This document shows, one piece after another, positions 23,447 to 31,144 of a DNA stretch of 37,407 nt. Within the stretch, counting starts at the first letter, position 1. Every line of letters starts with the position of its first letter. A model generated the notes under the pieces. That model worked only from the letters and a program-made list of their open reading frames with translations, ran no database searches and was not told the origin of the DNA. The stretch comes from DATLGB01 sp038258425 (GTDB lineage Bacteria; Actinomycetota; Thermoleophilia; Solirubrobacterales; Solirubrobacteraceae). Made by a program: the position numbers and the translations under genes. The stretch is taken from positions 1-37,407 of the forward strand of contig JBBSPV010000039.1 of the NCBI GenBank assembly GCA_038258425.1. Direction: 5' to 3'.

Positions 23447-24290
23447 CGCGCACCGTCACGGAGCGCGCGGCGGCCTCCAGGGCGGCGTCGACGGCGTCGC
23501 GCACGCCACCTCCCTCGGCGAGCGCCGCGGCCAGCGCGCCGCAGAACGCGTCGCCCGCGCCCGTCGTATCCAGGACGTCGACCTCCGGGGCCGGGAGCCG
23601 CTGGGCGCCGCCGTCTGAGAGCAGCAGGGCGCCCGCCGCGCCGAGGGTGACGACCACGGGCCGGCGCGTGCGCTCGCGCAGTGCGTCCGCCGCGGCCTCC
23701 ACCGCGCCGGCACCCGTCAGCGCCAGGGCCTCGGCCTCGTTGGGGACCAGCAGCGGGCCGAGCTCGAGCAGCGCGTCGCCCAGCGGCCGCGCCGGGGCTG
23801 GGTTGAGCACCGGGGTCCAGCCCGCGGCCGCCGCCGCCCGGGCGCCGGCGAGCACCGCCGCGTCGCCGACCTCGTGCCCGAGCAGGACGACGCCGGGCGC
23901 GCCGGCGGCGGCCAGCAGGTCGTCGATCCCCGCGCCGTCCACGCGGGCGTTGGCCCCGGAGGCGACGGCGATCTGGTTCTCGCCCGCGGCGTCGACGACG
24001 ATGAGGGCCACGCCCGTCGGCTCGCCGGGCAGCCGCGCCACCGCCCCGACGTCGACGCCGGCGTCCTGGAGCCCGGACAGCGCGCCGGCCGCGAAGGGAT
24101 CGTCGCCGACCGCGCCGAGCATGCGGACCTCGGCGCCCTGGCGCGCCGCCGCCACGGCCTGATTGGCGCCCTTGCCCCCGCCGTGGCGGGCGAAGGTGCC
24201 GCCGGCCACCGTCTCGCCGGGCCCCGGGAGCCGCTCGACGGAGGCGACGAGGTCCAGGTTGACCGAGCCGACGACGACGACCGTGCCCAC
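23430..24290 (-). CDS. rbsK: PfkB-family carbohydrate kinase, ribokinase-like
   Basis: A 286-residue sugar kinase with the ribokinase signatures: GSVNLDLVASVERLPGPGET at the N-terminus, GGGKGANQAVAAARQGA (about 37-53), an NEAEA segment and DTTGAGDAFCGALAAAL containing the catalytic Asp near residue 243. It phosphorylates ribose or a related pentose at the expense of ATP. It diverges from a CUT2 sugar importer, which supports a role in using the imported sugar. The GTG at 24288-24290 is chosen because TAACGT lies 8 nt upstream; a longer start at 24311 would fall inside that promoter. Confidence 0.87.
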   Translation of the reverse strand: MGTVVVVGSVNLDLVASVERLPGPGETVAGGTFARHGGGKGANQAVAAARQGAEVRMLGAVGDDPFAAGALSGLQDAGVDVGAVARLPGEPTGVALIVVDAAGENQIAVASGANARVDGAGIDDLLAAAGAPGVVLLGHEVGDAAVLAGARAAAAAGWTPVLNPAPARPLGDALLELGPLLVPNEAEALALTGAGAVEAAADALRERTRRPVVVTLGAAGALLLSDGGAQRLPAPEVDVLDTTGAGDAFCGALAAALAEGGGVRDAVDAALEAAARSVTVRGARGC

Positions 24291-24297
24291 GGGCGGG

Positions 24298-24314
24298 CAC
24301 GTTATCCACACGTG
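24298..24314. promoter_or_regulatory. rbsK -10 box and palindrome, containing a DnaA-box-like 9-mer
   Basis: TAACGT on the minus strand (24304-24299) is 8 nt before the rbsK GTG. CACGT (24298-24302) and ACGTG (24310-24314) form a short inverted repeat around it, a possible operator between the divergent kinase and importer genes. TTATCCACA at 24302-24310 also equals the consensus DnaA box. Confidence 0.4.
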
Positions 24315-24373
24315 GCAACGGGTACGAGGGTCGGCGGAGCGGCCGGGGAGACCGAGGAAGAGGAGCGCAGGCC

Positions 24374-25402
24374 ATGAGCAGTGCGACGTCCGTGCTGGAC
24401 CGCGAGGGCGGCAAGTCGCCGGAGCATGGCCTCAACCTCGCGCTCCGGGTCATCCGGGTCGGGCCGGCGCTCATCCTCGCGCTGCTGGTGGTGATCATGA
24501 CGCTCGCGTCGCCGTTCTTCCTCACGGGCGACAACCTCTCCAACGTCGCGGTCCAGGTGGCGCCGCTCGCCTGTCTGGCCATCGGCCAGCTCTTCGTGAT
24601 CCTCGTCGGCGGGATCGACCTGTCCGTCGGCTCGGTCCTCGCCCTGTGCACCGTGACCGGCTCGCTGGCCTTCGGCTGGGGCGGGATCGGCACGGCGCTC
24701 GTGATCCCGGTGATCCTGCTCACGGGCATGGCCGTCGGCCTGCTCAACGGGCTGCTGCTCGTCAAGGGCCGCATGCCGCACGCCTTCATCCCGACGCTCG
24801 CGACGCTCAACGCGGCGCGCGGGCTGGCCCTCATGCTCTCCGACGGCGCCCCGAAGCCCGGCATGCCGAAGGTCGTCCAGACGGCCGGCGGCGGCGAGCT
24901 CGGGCCGATCCCGGTGCCCGTCATCATCGTCGTGGCCTTCGCGGGGCTCGCCTGGGTGCTCGCCACGAAGCTCCAGTGGGGACGCTGGATCTACCTCGTG
25001 GGCGGCGACAAGGAGGCGGCGCGCCGGCTCGGCATCCCCGTCGACCGGGTGATCATGTCGGTCTTCGTCCTCTCCGGCCTCGCCGCCGGGCTCGCGGGAC
25101 TCATCACCGCGGGCCGCACGAACGCCGGCTATCCGTCGGCGGGCCAGCTCGACGAGCTCGCGGCGATCTCGGCGGTGATCATCGGCGGGGCCTCGTTCTT
25201 CGGCGGTCGCGGGACCGTCGGCGGCGCCATCGTCGGAGTGCTCATCTTCGGCGTCATCGACAACGGGCTCAACCTGCTCAACGTCTCCGTCTACGTCCAG
25301 CTCATCGCCATCGGGGTGATCGTCGTCGTGGCGGTCGAGCTCGACGTCGTCCGCCGCCGCCTGGAGGAGCGCTTCCGGACGCTGCAGGGGTCCGAGGCAT
25401 GA
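24374..25402 (+). CDS. Sugar ABC transporter permease (CUT2/RbsC type)
   Basis: A 342-residue integral membrane protein with 8-10 hydrophobic helices and the CUT2 permease signatures VILVGGIDLSVGSVLAL (about 75-91), GLLNGLLLVKGRMPHAFIPTLATL and the cytoplasmic coupling loop VGGDKEAARRLGIPVDRV, followed by GGASFFGGRGTVGGAIVGVLI. It forms the channel for a pentose or similar sugar. The family usually acts as a homodimer with the ATPase encoded next. A purine-rich stretch (GAGGAAGAGGAG) lies before the ATG, so this operon has a conventional leader. The stop overlaps the ATPase start (ATGA). Confidence 0.9.
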   Translation: MSSATSVLDREGGKSPEHGLNLALRVIRVGPALILALLVVIMTLASPFFLTGDNLSNVAVQVAPLACLAIGQLFVILVGGIDLSVGSVLALCTVTGSLAFGWGGIGTALVIPVILLTGMAVGLLNGLLLVKGRMPHAFIPTLATLNAARGLALMLSDGAPKPGMPKVVQTAGGGELGPIPVPVIIVVAFAGLAWVLATKLQWGRWIYLVGGDKEAARRLGIPVDRVIMSVFVLSGLAAGLAGLITAGRTNAGYPSAGQLDELAAISAVIIGGASFFGGRGTVGGAIVGVLIFGVIDNGLNLLNVSVYVQLIAIGVIVVVAVELDVVRRRLEERFRTLQGSEA

Positions 25403-26175
25403 GCGGCAACGGGAAGGGCGAGGTCCTCGAGGTCTCCGGCCTGCGCAAGCGCTACGGGGCGACGACCGCCCTGCGCGACGTGTCGCTCGAGCTGCGCGAG
25501 GGCGAGGTGCTGGCCCTGCTCGGCGACAACGGGGCGGGCAAGTCGACGCTCATCAAGATCCTCTCCGGCGTCGAGTCGCCCGACGGCGGCGAGGTCCGCA
25601 TCGAGGGCGAGCGGGTGGCGATCGGCTCGCCGCAGCGCGCGCGAGCGCTGGGGATCGAGACGGTCTACCAGGACCTCGCGCTGTTCGACAACGCCGGACC
25701 GGTGGGCAACTTCTTCGCCGGCCGCGAGGTGCGCGGACCGAGCTGGCTGGGGCCCTTCGGCTGGGTCAACGACAAGGCGATGCGCCGGGAGGCGGAGGAG
25801 ATCATCGAGCGCCTGCAGGTCAACCTGCCCGACCCCAACGCCGACGTGAGCCTCATGTCCGGCGGCCAGCGGCAGGCCGTCGCGTGCGCGAGGGCGATCG
25901 CCTTCGGCAAGCGGATCGTGATCCTCGACGAGCCGACCTCCGCCCTCGGCCAGCGGGAGTCGGGCAACGTGCTGCGGCTGATCAGCGACGCGGCCAAGGA
26001 GGGCGTGTCGGTGATCCTCATCTCCCACAACATGGAGGACGTGATGGAGGTCGCCGACCGCGCGGTGGTCCTGCGCCAGGGCCGCCAGGTCGGCGAGGAG
26101 GTGCCGAGCCAGGAGACCCACGAGCGGATCGTCTCGCTGATGGTCGGCGGCGACCGCGGGGACGACGAGGCCTGA
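25399..26175 (+). CDS. Sugar ABC transporter ATP-binding protein, single domain
   Basis: A 258-residue ATPase with Walker A GDNGAGKST at 42-50, Q-loop Gln90, signature SGGQRQ at 153-158, Walker B RIVILDEPTS at 171-180 and switch His209. CUT2 importers such as RbsA use a double ATPase of about 500 residues; here there is one nucleotide-binding domain, as in FrcA-type systems, so it must dimerise. The ATG overlaps the permease stop, and its own stop overlaps the next start (TGATG), which indicates tight co-translation. Confidence 0.92.
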   Translation: MSGNGKGEVLEVSGLRKRYGATTALRDVSLELREGEVLALLGDNGAGKSTLIKILSGVESPDGGEVRIEGERVAIGSPQRARALGIETVYQDLALFDNAGPVGNFFAGREVRGPSWLGPFGWVNDKAMRREAEEIIERLQVNLPDPNADVSLMSGGQRQAVACARAIAFGKRIVILDEPTSALGQRESGNVLRLISDAAKEGVSVILISHNMEDVMEVADRAVVLRQGRQVGEEVPSQETHERIVSLMVGGDRGDDEA

Positions 26176-27173
26176 TGGGCGCCGGGTGGCGGGCGGCGGC
26201 TCTGGCGGCGTTCACCGCCGTGGTGGTCGCCACCGCGGCGGGCTGCGGGGGCCAGCTCAGCGGGGGCACCGACACGGGCGTGCGGGTCGGCTTCGTGCCC
26301 AAGTCGCTCAACCAGGAGTACTGGGTCAACACGGAGAAGGGGGCGCAGGCCGGGGCCAAGGCGTCGGGGGCGCAGGTGCTCACGCAGGCCGCCCAGGACG
26401 ACACGCAGATCGTCGAGCAGATCGACCTCGTCGAGAACCTCCTCGCCCAGGACGTCGACGCGCTCGTGATCGCCCCGGCCGACTCCGAGCTGCTCAAGCC
26501 CGTGCTCACCCAGGCGGCCAAGACGATCCCCGTCGTGCTCTTCGACTCCGACATCCCCGGCTGGAAGCCGAAGACCGCCTACGTCGGCACGGAGAACAAG
26601 CAGGGCGGCGAGAAGGCCGGCCGCTACATCGCCAGGCTCCTCAAGCGCAAGGGGACGCTGGCCATCATCTCCGGCATCCCGGGCTCGCAGGTGGGCATCG
26701 ACCGCGTCGACGGGGTCAAGGCGGGCCTGAAGGCGGCCAAGGCCAAGACGAAGGTCGTCAAGGAGATCACGGGACAGTTCGACCGCGAGCAGTCCGTGGG
26801 CGCCATGGAGGACATCCTCCAGACCAACCCGAACGTCGACGCGGTGTTCACCGCCAACGACCAGGAGGCGCTCGGGGCGATCGAGGCGATCGCCGCGCAC
26901 AAGAAGACCAAGCAGATCAAGCTCATCGGCTTCGACGGCGCGCTGGAGGCGACTCAGCACATCCTCAAGGGCGAGATGCAGGCCACCATCGCCCAGGACC
27001 CCTACGGCATGGCCGAGACGGCGATGAAGGAGGCGGTCGCCCGCCAGCAGGGCAAGCGCGTCCGCCATCACGTCAACACGGGCGCGAAGCTCATCACGCC
27101 GAAGAACGCCCCGGCCTACTTCAAGGAGGTCCGCCGCAAGCTCGGCGGGACCGGGCGCGGGCTGTCGGGCTGA
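26175..27173 (+). CDS. Sugar-binding lipoprotein of the ABC importer (periplasmic-binding family 4)
   Basis: A 332-residue binding protein. The N-terminus is a lipoprotein signal (ALAAFTAVVVATAAGC) with lipobox Cys24. The mature part starts VRVGFVPKSLNQEYW and has the RbsB/LacI-like fold: PADSELLKPVL, AYVGTENKQGGEKAGRYI, GIPGSQVGIDRVDGVKAGL, NVDAVFTANDQEALGAIEAI, LIGFDGALEATQHI. It captures sugar outside the membrane and delivers it to the permease. The ligand is probably a pentose or similar monosaccharide given the ribokinase neighbour, but is not fixed by the sequence. The stop abuts that of the convergent FHA gene with no gap. Confidence 0.92.
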   Translation: MGAGWRAAALAAFTAVVVATAAGCGGQLSGGTDTGVRVGFVPKSLNQEYWVNTEKGAQAGAKASGAQVLTQAAQDDTQIVEQIDLVENLLAQDVDALVIAPADSELLKPVLTQAAKTIPVVLFDSDIPGWKPKTAYVGTENKQGGEKAGRYIARLLKRKGTLAIISGIPGSQVGIDRVDGVKAGLKAAKAKTKVVKEITGQFDREQSVGAMEDILQTNPNVDAVFTANDQEALGAIEAIAAHKKTKQIKLIGFDGALEATQHILKGEMQATIAQDPYGMAETAMKEAVARQQGKRVRHHVNTGAKLITPKNAPAYFKEVRRKLGGTGRGLSG

Positions 27174-27590
27174 CTAGGCCGCCTCGACGCAGGCGAGCTC
27201 CTGCGTCGGCGGCTCCAGCCCCGCGGCCGCCGCCTCGACGACGACGAAGCGCATGCTGCGCCGGCCGACCCGGAGCGTGTCGCCCGGCTCGAGCACGTGG
27301 CGCCGGACGCGCTCCTCGTTGACCCAGGTGCCGTTGAGGCTCGCGTCGTCGTGGATCTCGGCGCGGCCGTCCGTGCGGGTCATGATCCCGGCGTGGCGGT
27401 GCGACACGCTGCCGTCGTCGAAGGCGACGTCCGCCGAGGGGCTGCGGCCGATCCAGGTCAGCCCGGGACGCAGGGCGATGAAGACGACCTCGTCACCGTT
27501 GTCGACGGCGAGGTAGCGGCCGGGGCGCGGCGTCGAGAGGGCGAAGGACGCGCGGCGGCGGGACGCGTGGGAGAGGAAGCGGTCGGCCAT
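27174..27590 (-). CDS. FHA-domain protein
   Basis: A 138-residue protein with one forkhead-associated domain at about 30-118. The phosphothreonine-binding motifs are GRSPSADVAFDDGSVSHRHAGI (Gly-Arg, Ser and His) and LNGTWVN. FHA domains read Thr-phosphorylated partners of Ser/Thr kinases; no kinase is in the window. The N-terminal 30 residues are basic and Ser-rich. GGGGAGG about 9 nt before the ATG is a good ribosome binding site, and GGTTG/CAACC (27629-27641) is a small inverted repeat upstream. Its stop abuts that of the sugar-binding protein. Confidence 0.85.
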   Translation of the reverse strand: MADRFLSHASRRRASFALSTPRPGRYLAVDNGDEVVFIALRPGLTWIGRSPSADVAFDDGSVSHRHAGIMTRTDGRAEIHDDASLNGTWVNEERVRRHVLEPGDTLRVGRRSMRFVVVEAAAAGLEPPTQELACVEAA

Positions 27591-27657
27591 GGGGCGATCC
27601 TCCCCGACCCAGGCAAAGGGCGGGTAACGGTTGCGTCAACCTCGACTGAGCGGACCG

Positions 27658-28035
27658 TCACTGCGTAGCGGGCGAGTCGACCAGCGGCGCCCCGGTGCGC
27701 GCCCAGCTGAAGGCCTGGAAGGCGCCGAACCAGAAGGCGATGGCCAGCAGCGGGTGAACGGCGCCGGCCCAGTCACCGGCGTTCGCGAGCAGCCCCATGA
27801 CCACCGAGATGACGAGCAGCCCGCCACCGAAGATGATCGCCGGGCGCCCGAGCCGGCCTGCGGCGCCGGCGATGAGCAGCAGCAGCGCGAGGGCCTGGGC
27901 GACCTGGCCGCCGACCCGGTGCGCCTCGTAGCTGCCGGCGCCGAACGCGCCGACGCCGGCGAGGAAGAACTGCAGCGTCGCCAGGGCGAGCGCGAGGCCG
28001 GCGAGGATCATGAAGGCCCTGCGTGCCACGGACAT
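27658..28035 (-). CDS. DUF6220-like four-helix membrane protein
   Basis: A 125-residue protein with four hydrophobic helices (about 8-28, 43-60, 64-85, 92-110). The pattern RRAFMILAGLALALATLQFFLAGVGAFGAG with AHRVGGQ and later VHPLLAIAFW resembles the DUF6220 family, whose conserved histidines suggest a heme or metal role that is not established. The ATG at 28033-28035 is chosen over an upstream start because TACGCT lies 6 nt before it. The neighbours are an FHA protein and a CGNR regulator on the same strand; no pathway is evident. Confidence 0.72.
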   Translation of the reverse strand: MSVARRAFMILAGLALALATLQFFLAGVGAFGAGSYEAHRVGGQVAQALALLLLIAGAAGRLGRPAIIFGGGLLVISVVMGLLANAGDWAGAVHPLLAIAFWFGAFQAFSWARTGAPLVDSPATQ

Positions 28036-28041
28036 GGGGTG

Positions 28042-28047
28042 AGCGTA
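28042..28047 (-). promoter_or_regulatory. Candidate leaderless -10 box for the DUF6220-like gene
   Basis: TACGCT on the minus strand, 6 nt before the ATG at 28035, between the CGNR gene stop and this start. Confidence 0.5.
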
Positions 28048-28064
28048 CGGCGGCCGACGGGCCT

Positions 28065-28646
28065 TCATGCGCGCGTCCGGCCGTCGTGGCGCGCCCGGGC
28101 GTAATGTCGGCGCGCACGGGCGCGGTTGCCACAGCCGGCCGGATCGCACCAGCGGCGGGTCCCGCTGCGGCTGGCGTCGAGGAACACCCAGCCGCAGGCG
28201 TCGTCGGCGCAGACGCGCAGGCGCTCGGCGGGCGCGGCGGCGAGCAGGTCGACCGCGGCGAGTGCGAGGTGGTGGCGCAGGCTCGCCGGGCCGCGGACAT
28301 CGACCGTCCAGTCGCCGCGGTCGAGGTCGAGGCGGGCGGAGGCGACGGCGTCGCGGGCTGCGGCGCGGAGGAACGCTGCGGCGGCGGCCGGCTCGGCCGC
28401 GCCGGCCGCCCGGGCGCCGATGAGCGCCGCCAGGGCCTCGCGCAGCTCGCGGAGGGCCGCCAGCTCGCGCGCCGGCGCCCGCTGCACGGGCGGGAGCCCC
28501 ATCGCCGCCGTCCAGGTGGTCAGCGCCGCGGCACCGGTCAGGTGGTCCACCCGGCGGGCGGGGTCGCCACGCCAGCTGACGGTGTTGACGAGGTCGGCGG
28601 CGAGGTGGCCGCCGCCGGGGTCGAGCCAGCTGCGCTCACGGCTCAT
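28065..28646 (-). CDS. CGNR zinc-finger / ABATE-domain putative regulator
   Basis: A 193-residue protein of the CGNR (DUF1470) type. The N-terminal ABATE domain (AADLVNTVSWRGDP, then helices) is thought to bind a ligand. The C-terminus has the zinc finger CADDACGWVFLDASRSGTRRWCDPAGCGNR with four Cys followed by basic RARARRHYAR, likely DNA-binding. The start is placed at ATG 28644-28646 rather than 21 bases upstream because TAGAGT lies 7 nt before it. It diverges from azlCD, so it may regulate that exporter; this is inference from arrangement. Confidence 0.82.
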   Translation of the reverse strand: MSRERSWLDPGGGHLAADLVNTVSWRGDPARRVDHLTGAAALTTWTAAMGLPPVQRAPARELAALRELREALAALIGARAAGAAEPAAAAAFLRAAARDAVASARLDLDRGDWTVDVRGPASLRHHLALAAVDLLAAAPAERLRVCADDACGWVFLDASRSGTRRWCDPAGCGNRARARRHYARARHDGRTRA

Positions 28647-28653
28647 CCCAGGC

Positions 28654-28689
28654 ACTCTAATGGCCATAGCCGTTGATGGGCGTTAGGCT
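28654..28689. promoter_or_regulatory. Divergent promoters of the CGNR regulator and azlC
   Basis: TAGAGT on the minus strand (28659-28654) is 7 nt before the CGNR ATG. TAGGCT on the plus strand (28684-28689) is 10 nt before the azlC ATG. The 24 bases between them contain GGCCATAGCCGTTGATGGGC, a likely place for a shared operator. Confidence 0.5.
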
Positions 28690-28699
28690 GCCGACGAGC

Positions 28700-29380
28700 A
28701 TGTTCTCCCCGAGCTTCCGCGAGGGCGCCCGCCTCGGGCTGCCGCTCGGCCTCAGCGCGCTGCTGCTGGCCATCACCTTCGGCGCCACCGCCCGGTCCGG
28801 CGGCTGGGGCGTCGCCGCCCCGATCGTCGCCTCGGTCGTCGTCTTCTCGGGCTCGGCGCAGTTCGCGCTGCTCGCCGCGCTGGCCGGCGGCGCCGGCGTG
28901 GCCAGCGGCGTCGGCGCCGCGGCCCTCGTCAACGCCCGCTTCGTGCCCATGGGCCTGTCCATGGGACCGTGGCTGAAGGGCGGCCGGCTGCGGCGCGCGG
29001 TCGAGAGCCTGGCCATCGTCGATGCCTCCTGGGTGCTCGCCCACGAGGGCGGGGCCCGCTTCAACCGCGACAAGCTGCTCGGGGCGACCGCCGTGCAGTA
29101 CCCGATGTGGGTGCTCGGCACGGTGGTGGGCGTGCTGCTGTCCCCATCGGCCGACGTGTTCGAGTCGCTCGCCTTCGACGCGCTCTACCCCGCGTTCTTC
29201 CTCGTGCTGCTCATGGAGGAGCTCGAGGCCCGGCCCGCCACGCGCTGGACGGCGCTGCTCTCCGCGCTCGTGGTCGGCGCCCTCGTGCTCGTGCTGCCGC
29301 CCGGCGTGGCCGTCGTCGCCTGCGGCTTCGTCGCCCTGCTCGGCCTGCGGCGGCGCTTGGCCGATCCCGAGCCGGCATGA
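28700..29380 (+). CDS. azlC: AzlC-family branched-chain amino acid exporter, large subunit
   Basis: A 226-residue membrane protein with about seven helices. The family pattern is clear: SFREGARLGLPLGLSALLLAITFGATAR, then VASVVVFSGSAQFALLAALAGG, NARFVPMGLSM and SWVLAHEGGARFNRDKLLGA. AzlCD pairs export branched-chain amino acids or analogues. The ATG at 28700 starts the conserved region; an upstream ATG at 28673 adds 9 residues that run through the promoter hexamer and is rejected. The stop overlaps the azlD start (ATGA). Confidence 0.9.
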   Translation: MFSPSFREGARLGLPLGLSALLLAITFGATARSGGWGVAAPIVASVVVFSGSAQFALLAALAGGAGVASGVGAAALVNARFVPMGLSMGPWLKGGRLRRAVESLAIVDASWVLAHEGGARFNRDKLLGATAVQYPMWVLGTVVGVLLSPSADVFESLAFDALYPAFFLVLLMEELEARPATRWTALLSALVVGALVLVLPPGVAVVACGFVALLGLRRRLADPEPA

Positions 29381-29682
29381 CGGAGGGGATCTGGATCGGC
29401 GTGGCCGGCATCGCCGTCGTGGCCGTGCTCATGAAGGTGGCTGGGCCGCTGCTCGGGCCGCACGAGCTGCCCGAGCCGGCCGTGCGGGTCGTCGCCCACC
29501 TCGCCCCGGCGCTGCTCACCGGGCTGGTCGTCGCCGACCTCGCCGGTCGCCGCTGGAGCGCGTTCGACCCGGCGCTCGCCGCCGGCATCGCGGCCGCCGG
29601 CCTGCTCCGCTGGCGGCTCGGAGGCATCGTCGTGCCCGTGCTCGGTGCCGTCGCGGTGACGGCCGGCCTGCGGCTCGGGTAG
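29377..29682 (+). CDS. azlD: AzlD-family exporter small subunit
   Basis: A 101-residue protein with three to four hydrophobic helices (IAVVAVLMKVAGPLLG, AHLAPALLTGLVVADL, and a C-terminal helix pair). It has the length and KxxGP...LxPALLxxLV pattern of AzlD, the obligate partner of AzlC. The start overlaps the azlC stop by 4 bases, so synthesis is coupled. The next gene is convergent, 7 bases away, with no visible terminator. Confidence 0.88.
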   Translation: MTEGIWIGVAGIAVVAVLMKVAGPLLGPHELPEPAVRVVAHLAPALLTGLVVADLAGRRWSAFDPALAAGIAAAGLLRWRLGGIVVPVLGAVAVTAGLRLG

Positions 29683-29689
29683 GACCGGC

Positions 29690-30628
29690 TCAGGTCGCGG
29701 CGAGCGCGGACTCGTACACGTCCCACGTCGCCCGCGCCGCGTCCCTCCAGCTCCAGGCCGGCGGCGACGGCGCGGGTCGTCGCGCGGCCTCGCCCCGGCG
29801 CAGCAGGCCCGGGAGGTCGTCGGGGGCGACGAAGGTCGCGCGGTCCCCCAGCACCTCGCGCAGGGCGGGGACGTCGCACGCGACCACGGGCGTCCCGCAG
29901 GCCAGCGCCTCGACGGCGGGCAGGCCGAAGCCCTCGTCGTCCGAGGCGAGCACGAGGGCGCGGGCGCCGGTGTAGAGCGCGGCGAGCTCGTCGTCGCTGA
30001 CCCCGCCGGTGAGCAGGACGTCGGGCAGCTCGTGCGCCCAGCGGCCCGGATCGCCCACGAGCACGAGCGGCAGGTCGCGCGGCGCCTCCGCGAGCGCGGC
30101 GACGCGCTGGCGCGGGTCGGGATGGCGCAGCCCGCCGACCCACACGAGGTACTCCTCGGGCAGCCCGTGGCGTTCGCGCACGGCGCTGAGCTCGGCCGCC
30201 GGCCGCGGCGTGAAGGTCCGGTCCGGCGCCTCGCCGACCACGTGCAGGCGGTCGGCGTCGATGTGCAGCAGCGCCTCGGCGTCCTCCGCGACGGCGCGGG
30301 TGGGGACGATCACGCGCGTCGCCCGCTGCACGGCGAGGTAGCGCAGGCGGAGGCGCAGGCTGGAGCGCAGGAACTCCCCTGGGCGCTTGAGCGGGGAGAC
30401 GTCGTGCAGCGTGACCACCGACGGCCCGCGGGGGCGCAGCAGCGCGCCGTCGATCGACGGCGAGTGGAAGCAGTCCGAGCCGCGCGGCCGGTGCGCCTCG
30501 ACGACCTCGCCGCCGCGGCGGCCAGCCTCCTCGCGCAGCGCGGCGAGCAGGGATCGGGTGTAGCGCCCGATACCGCGCGGATCGACCGCCGGCCGGGCGT
30601 CGAAGTGGATCCTCAGAGCCGCCTCCAC
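29690..30628 (-). CDS. GT4-family glycosyltransferase
   Basis: A 312-residue GT-B fold enzyme of family GT4. The N-terminal half has RIHFDARPAVDPRGIGRYTRSLLAAL, a glycine loop typical of mannosyl/glucosyl transferases, and VVTLHDVSPL. The C-terminal half has the sugar-nucleotide motif DDEGFGLPAVEALACGTPVVAC (E-x7-E). Donor and acceptor are unknown. It starts at GTG 7 bases after the holin-X gene, and opens the surface-polysaccharide gene region that runs to the right edge. Confidence 0.87.
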   Translation of the reverse strand: MEAALRIHFDARPAVDPRGIGRYTRSLLAALREEAGRRGGEVVEAHRPRGSDCFHSPSIDGALLRPRGPSVVTLHDVSPLKRPGEFLRSSLRLRLRYLAVQRATRVIVPTRAVAEDAEALLHIDADRLHVVGEAPDRTFTPRPAAELSAVRERHGLPEEYLVWVGGLRHPDPRQRVAALAEAPRDLPLVLVGDPGRWAHELPDVLLTGGVSDDELAALYTGARALVLASDDEGFGLPAVEALACGTPVVACDVPALREVLGDRATFVAPDDLPGLLRRGEAARRPAPSPPAWSWRDAARATWDVYESALAAT

Positions 30629-30635
30629 CGCAGGC

Positions 30636-31058
30636 TCACGAGCGGGCCCGCTGGAAGCGGGCCTTGGTCGTCGCCACGTCGGTCTTCGTCGAGTCGATCG
30701 CGAGCTGGGGCGCCGGCGGCGTGCCGGCCTGCACGCGCTTCTTGCCGGCCAGGGCCGCGACGGCGGCGATCACGAAGAGCACGACCGCGACGATGACGGC
30801 CGCCAGCCACGGGGCGATGGCGGTCCCGAGCAGGATGACGATGGCGGCGAGCAGGACTCCGAAGCCGTAGAAGGCGAACACGCCCGCACCCCCGAACAGC
30901 CCTGCGCCGACGCCGACCTGCTTGCCCTTCTGGGTGAGCTCGACCTTCGCGAGCTCGACTTCCGCCCGCACGAGGGCGGTCGCCTGGTCGGACAGCTGCT
31001 TGACGAGCTCGGCGGTCGACTTCTCCGGCCGGCTCGGTGGACCGGGTGCGTCGGCCAT
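30636..31058 (-). CDS. Phage-holin-3_6 / Actinobacterial Holin-X family membrane protein
   Basis: A 140-residue protein. An N-terminal amphipathic helix (ELVKQLSDQATALVRAEVELAKVELTQKGKQVGVG) leads into two membrane helices (about 52-75 and 79-104), then a basic tail. This is the pattern of the Holin-X/YqjE family, common in chromosomes of actinobacteria and not evidence of a prophage. The role is unknown, possibly envelope-linked. GGGAGG about 10 nt before the ATG is a usable ribosome binding site. It is probably co-transcribed with the GT4 gene after it. Confidence 0.8.
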   Translation of the reverse strand: MADAPGPPSRPEKSTAELVKQLSDQATALVRAEVELAKVELTQKGKQVGVGAGLFGGAGVFAFYGFGVLLAAIVILLGTAIAPWLAAVIVAVVLFVIAAVAALAGKKRVQAGTPPAPQLAIDSTKTDVATTKARFQRARS

Positions 31059-31129
31059 GCGGGTGGGACCTCCCGAAAGACGATGTGGCGACCTGCCTAC
31101 CCGAGCGCCAGGGTGGCGAACCGCCGGGT

Positions 31130-31135
31130 TAGCCT
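31130..31135 (+). promoter_or_regulatory. Candidate leaderless -10 box for the methyltransferase gene
   Basis: TAGCCT, 9 nt before ATG 31145; CCGGG/CCCGG flank it. No Shine-Dalgarno sequence is present. Confidence 0.45.
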
Positions 31136-31144
31136 CGCCCGGGG

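Noticed and set aside
28647..28667. Longer start for the CGNR protein
   Set aside because: It would place the start codon upstream of the TAGAGT hexamer that fits a promoter for the ATG at 28646, and adds no conserved residues.
30636..31058. Prophage holin
   Set aside because: The protein belongs to a chromosomal Holin-X-type family, and no phage gene is near.
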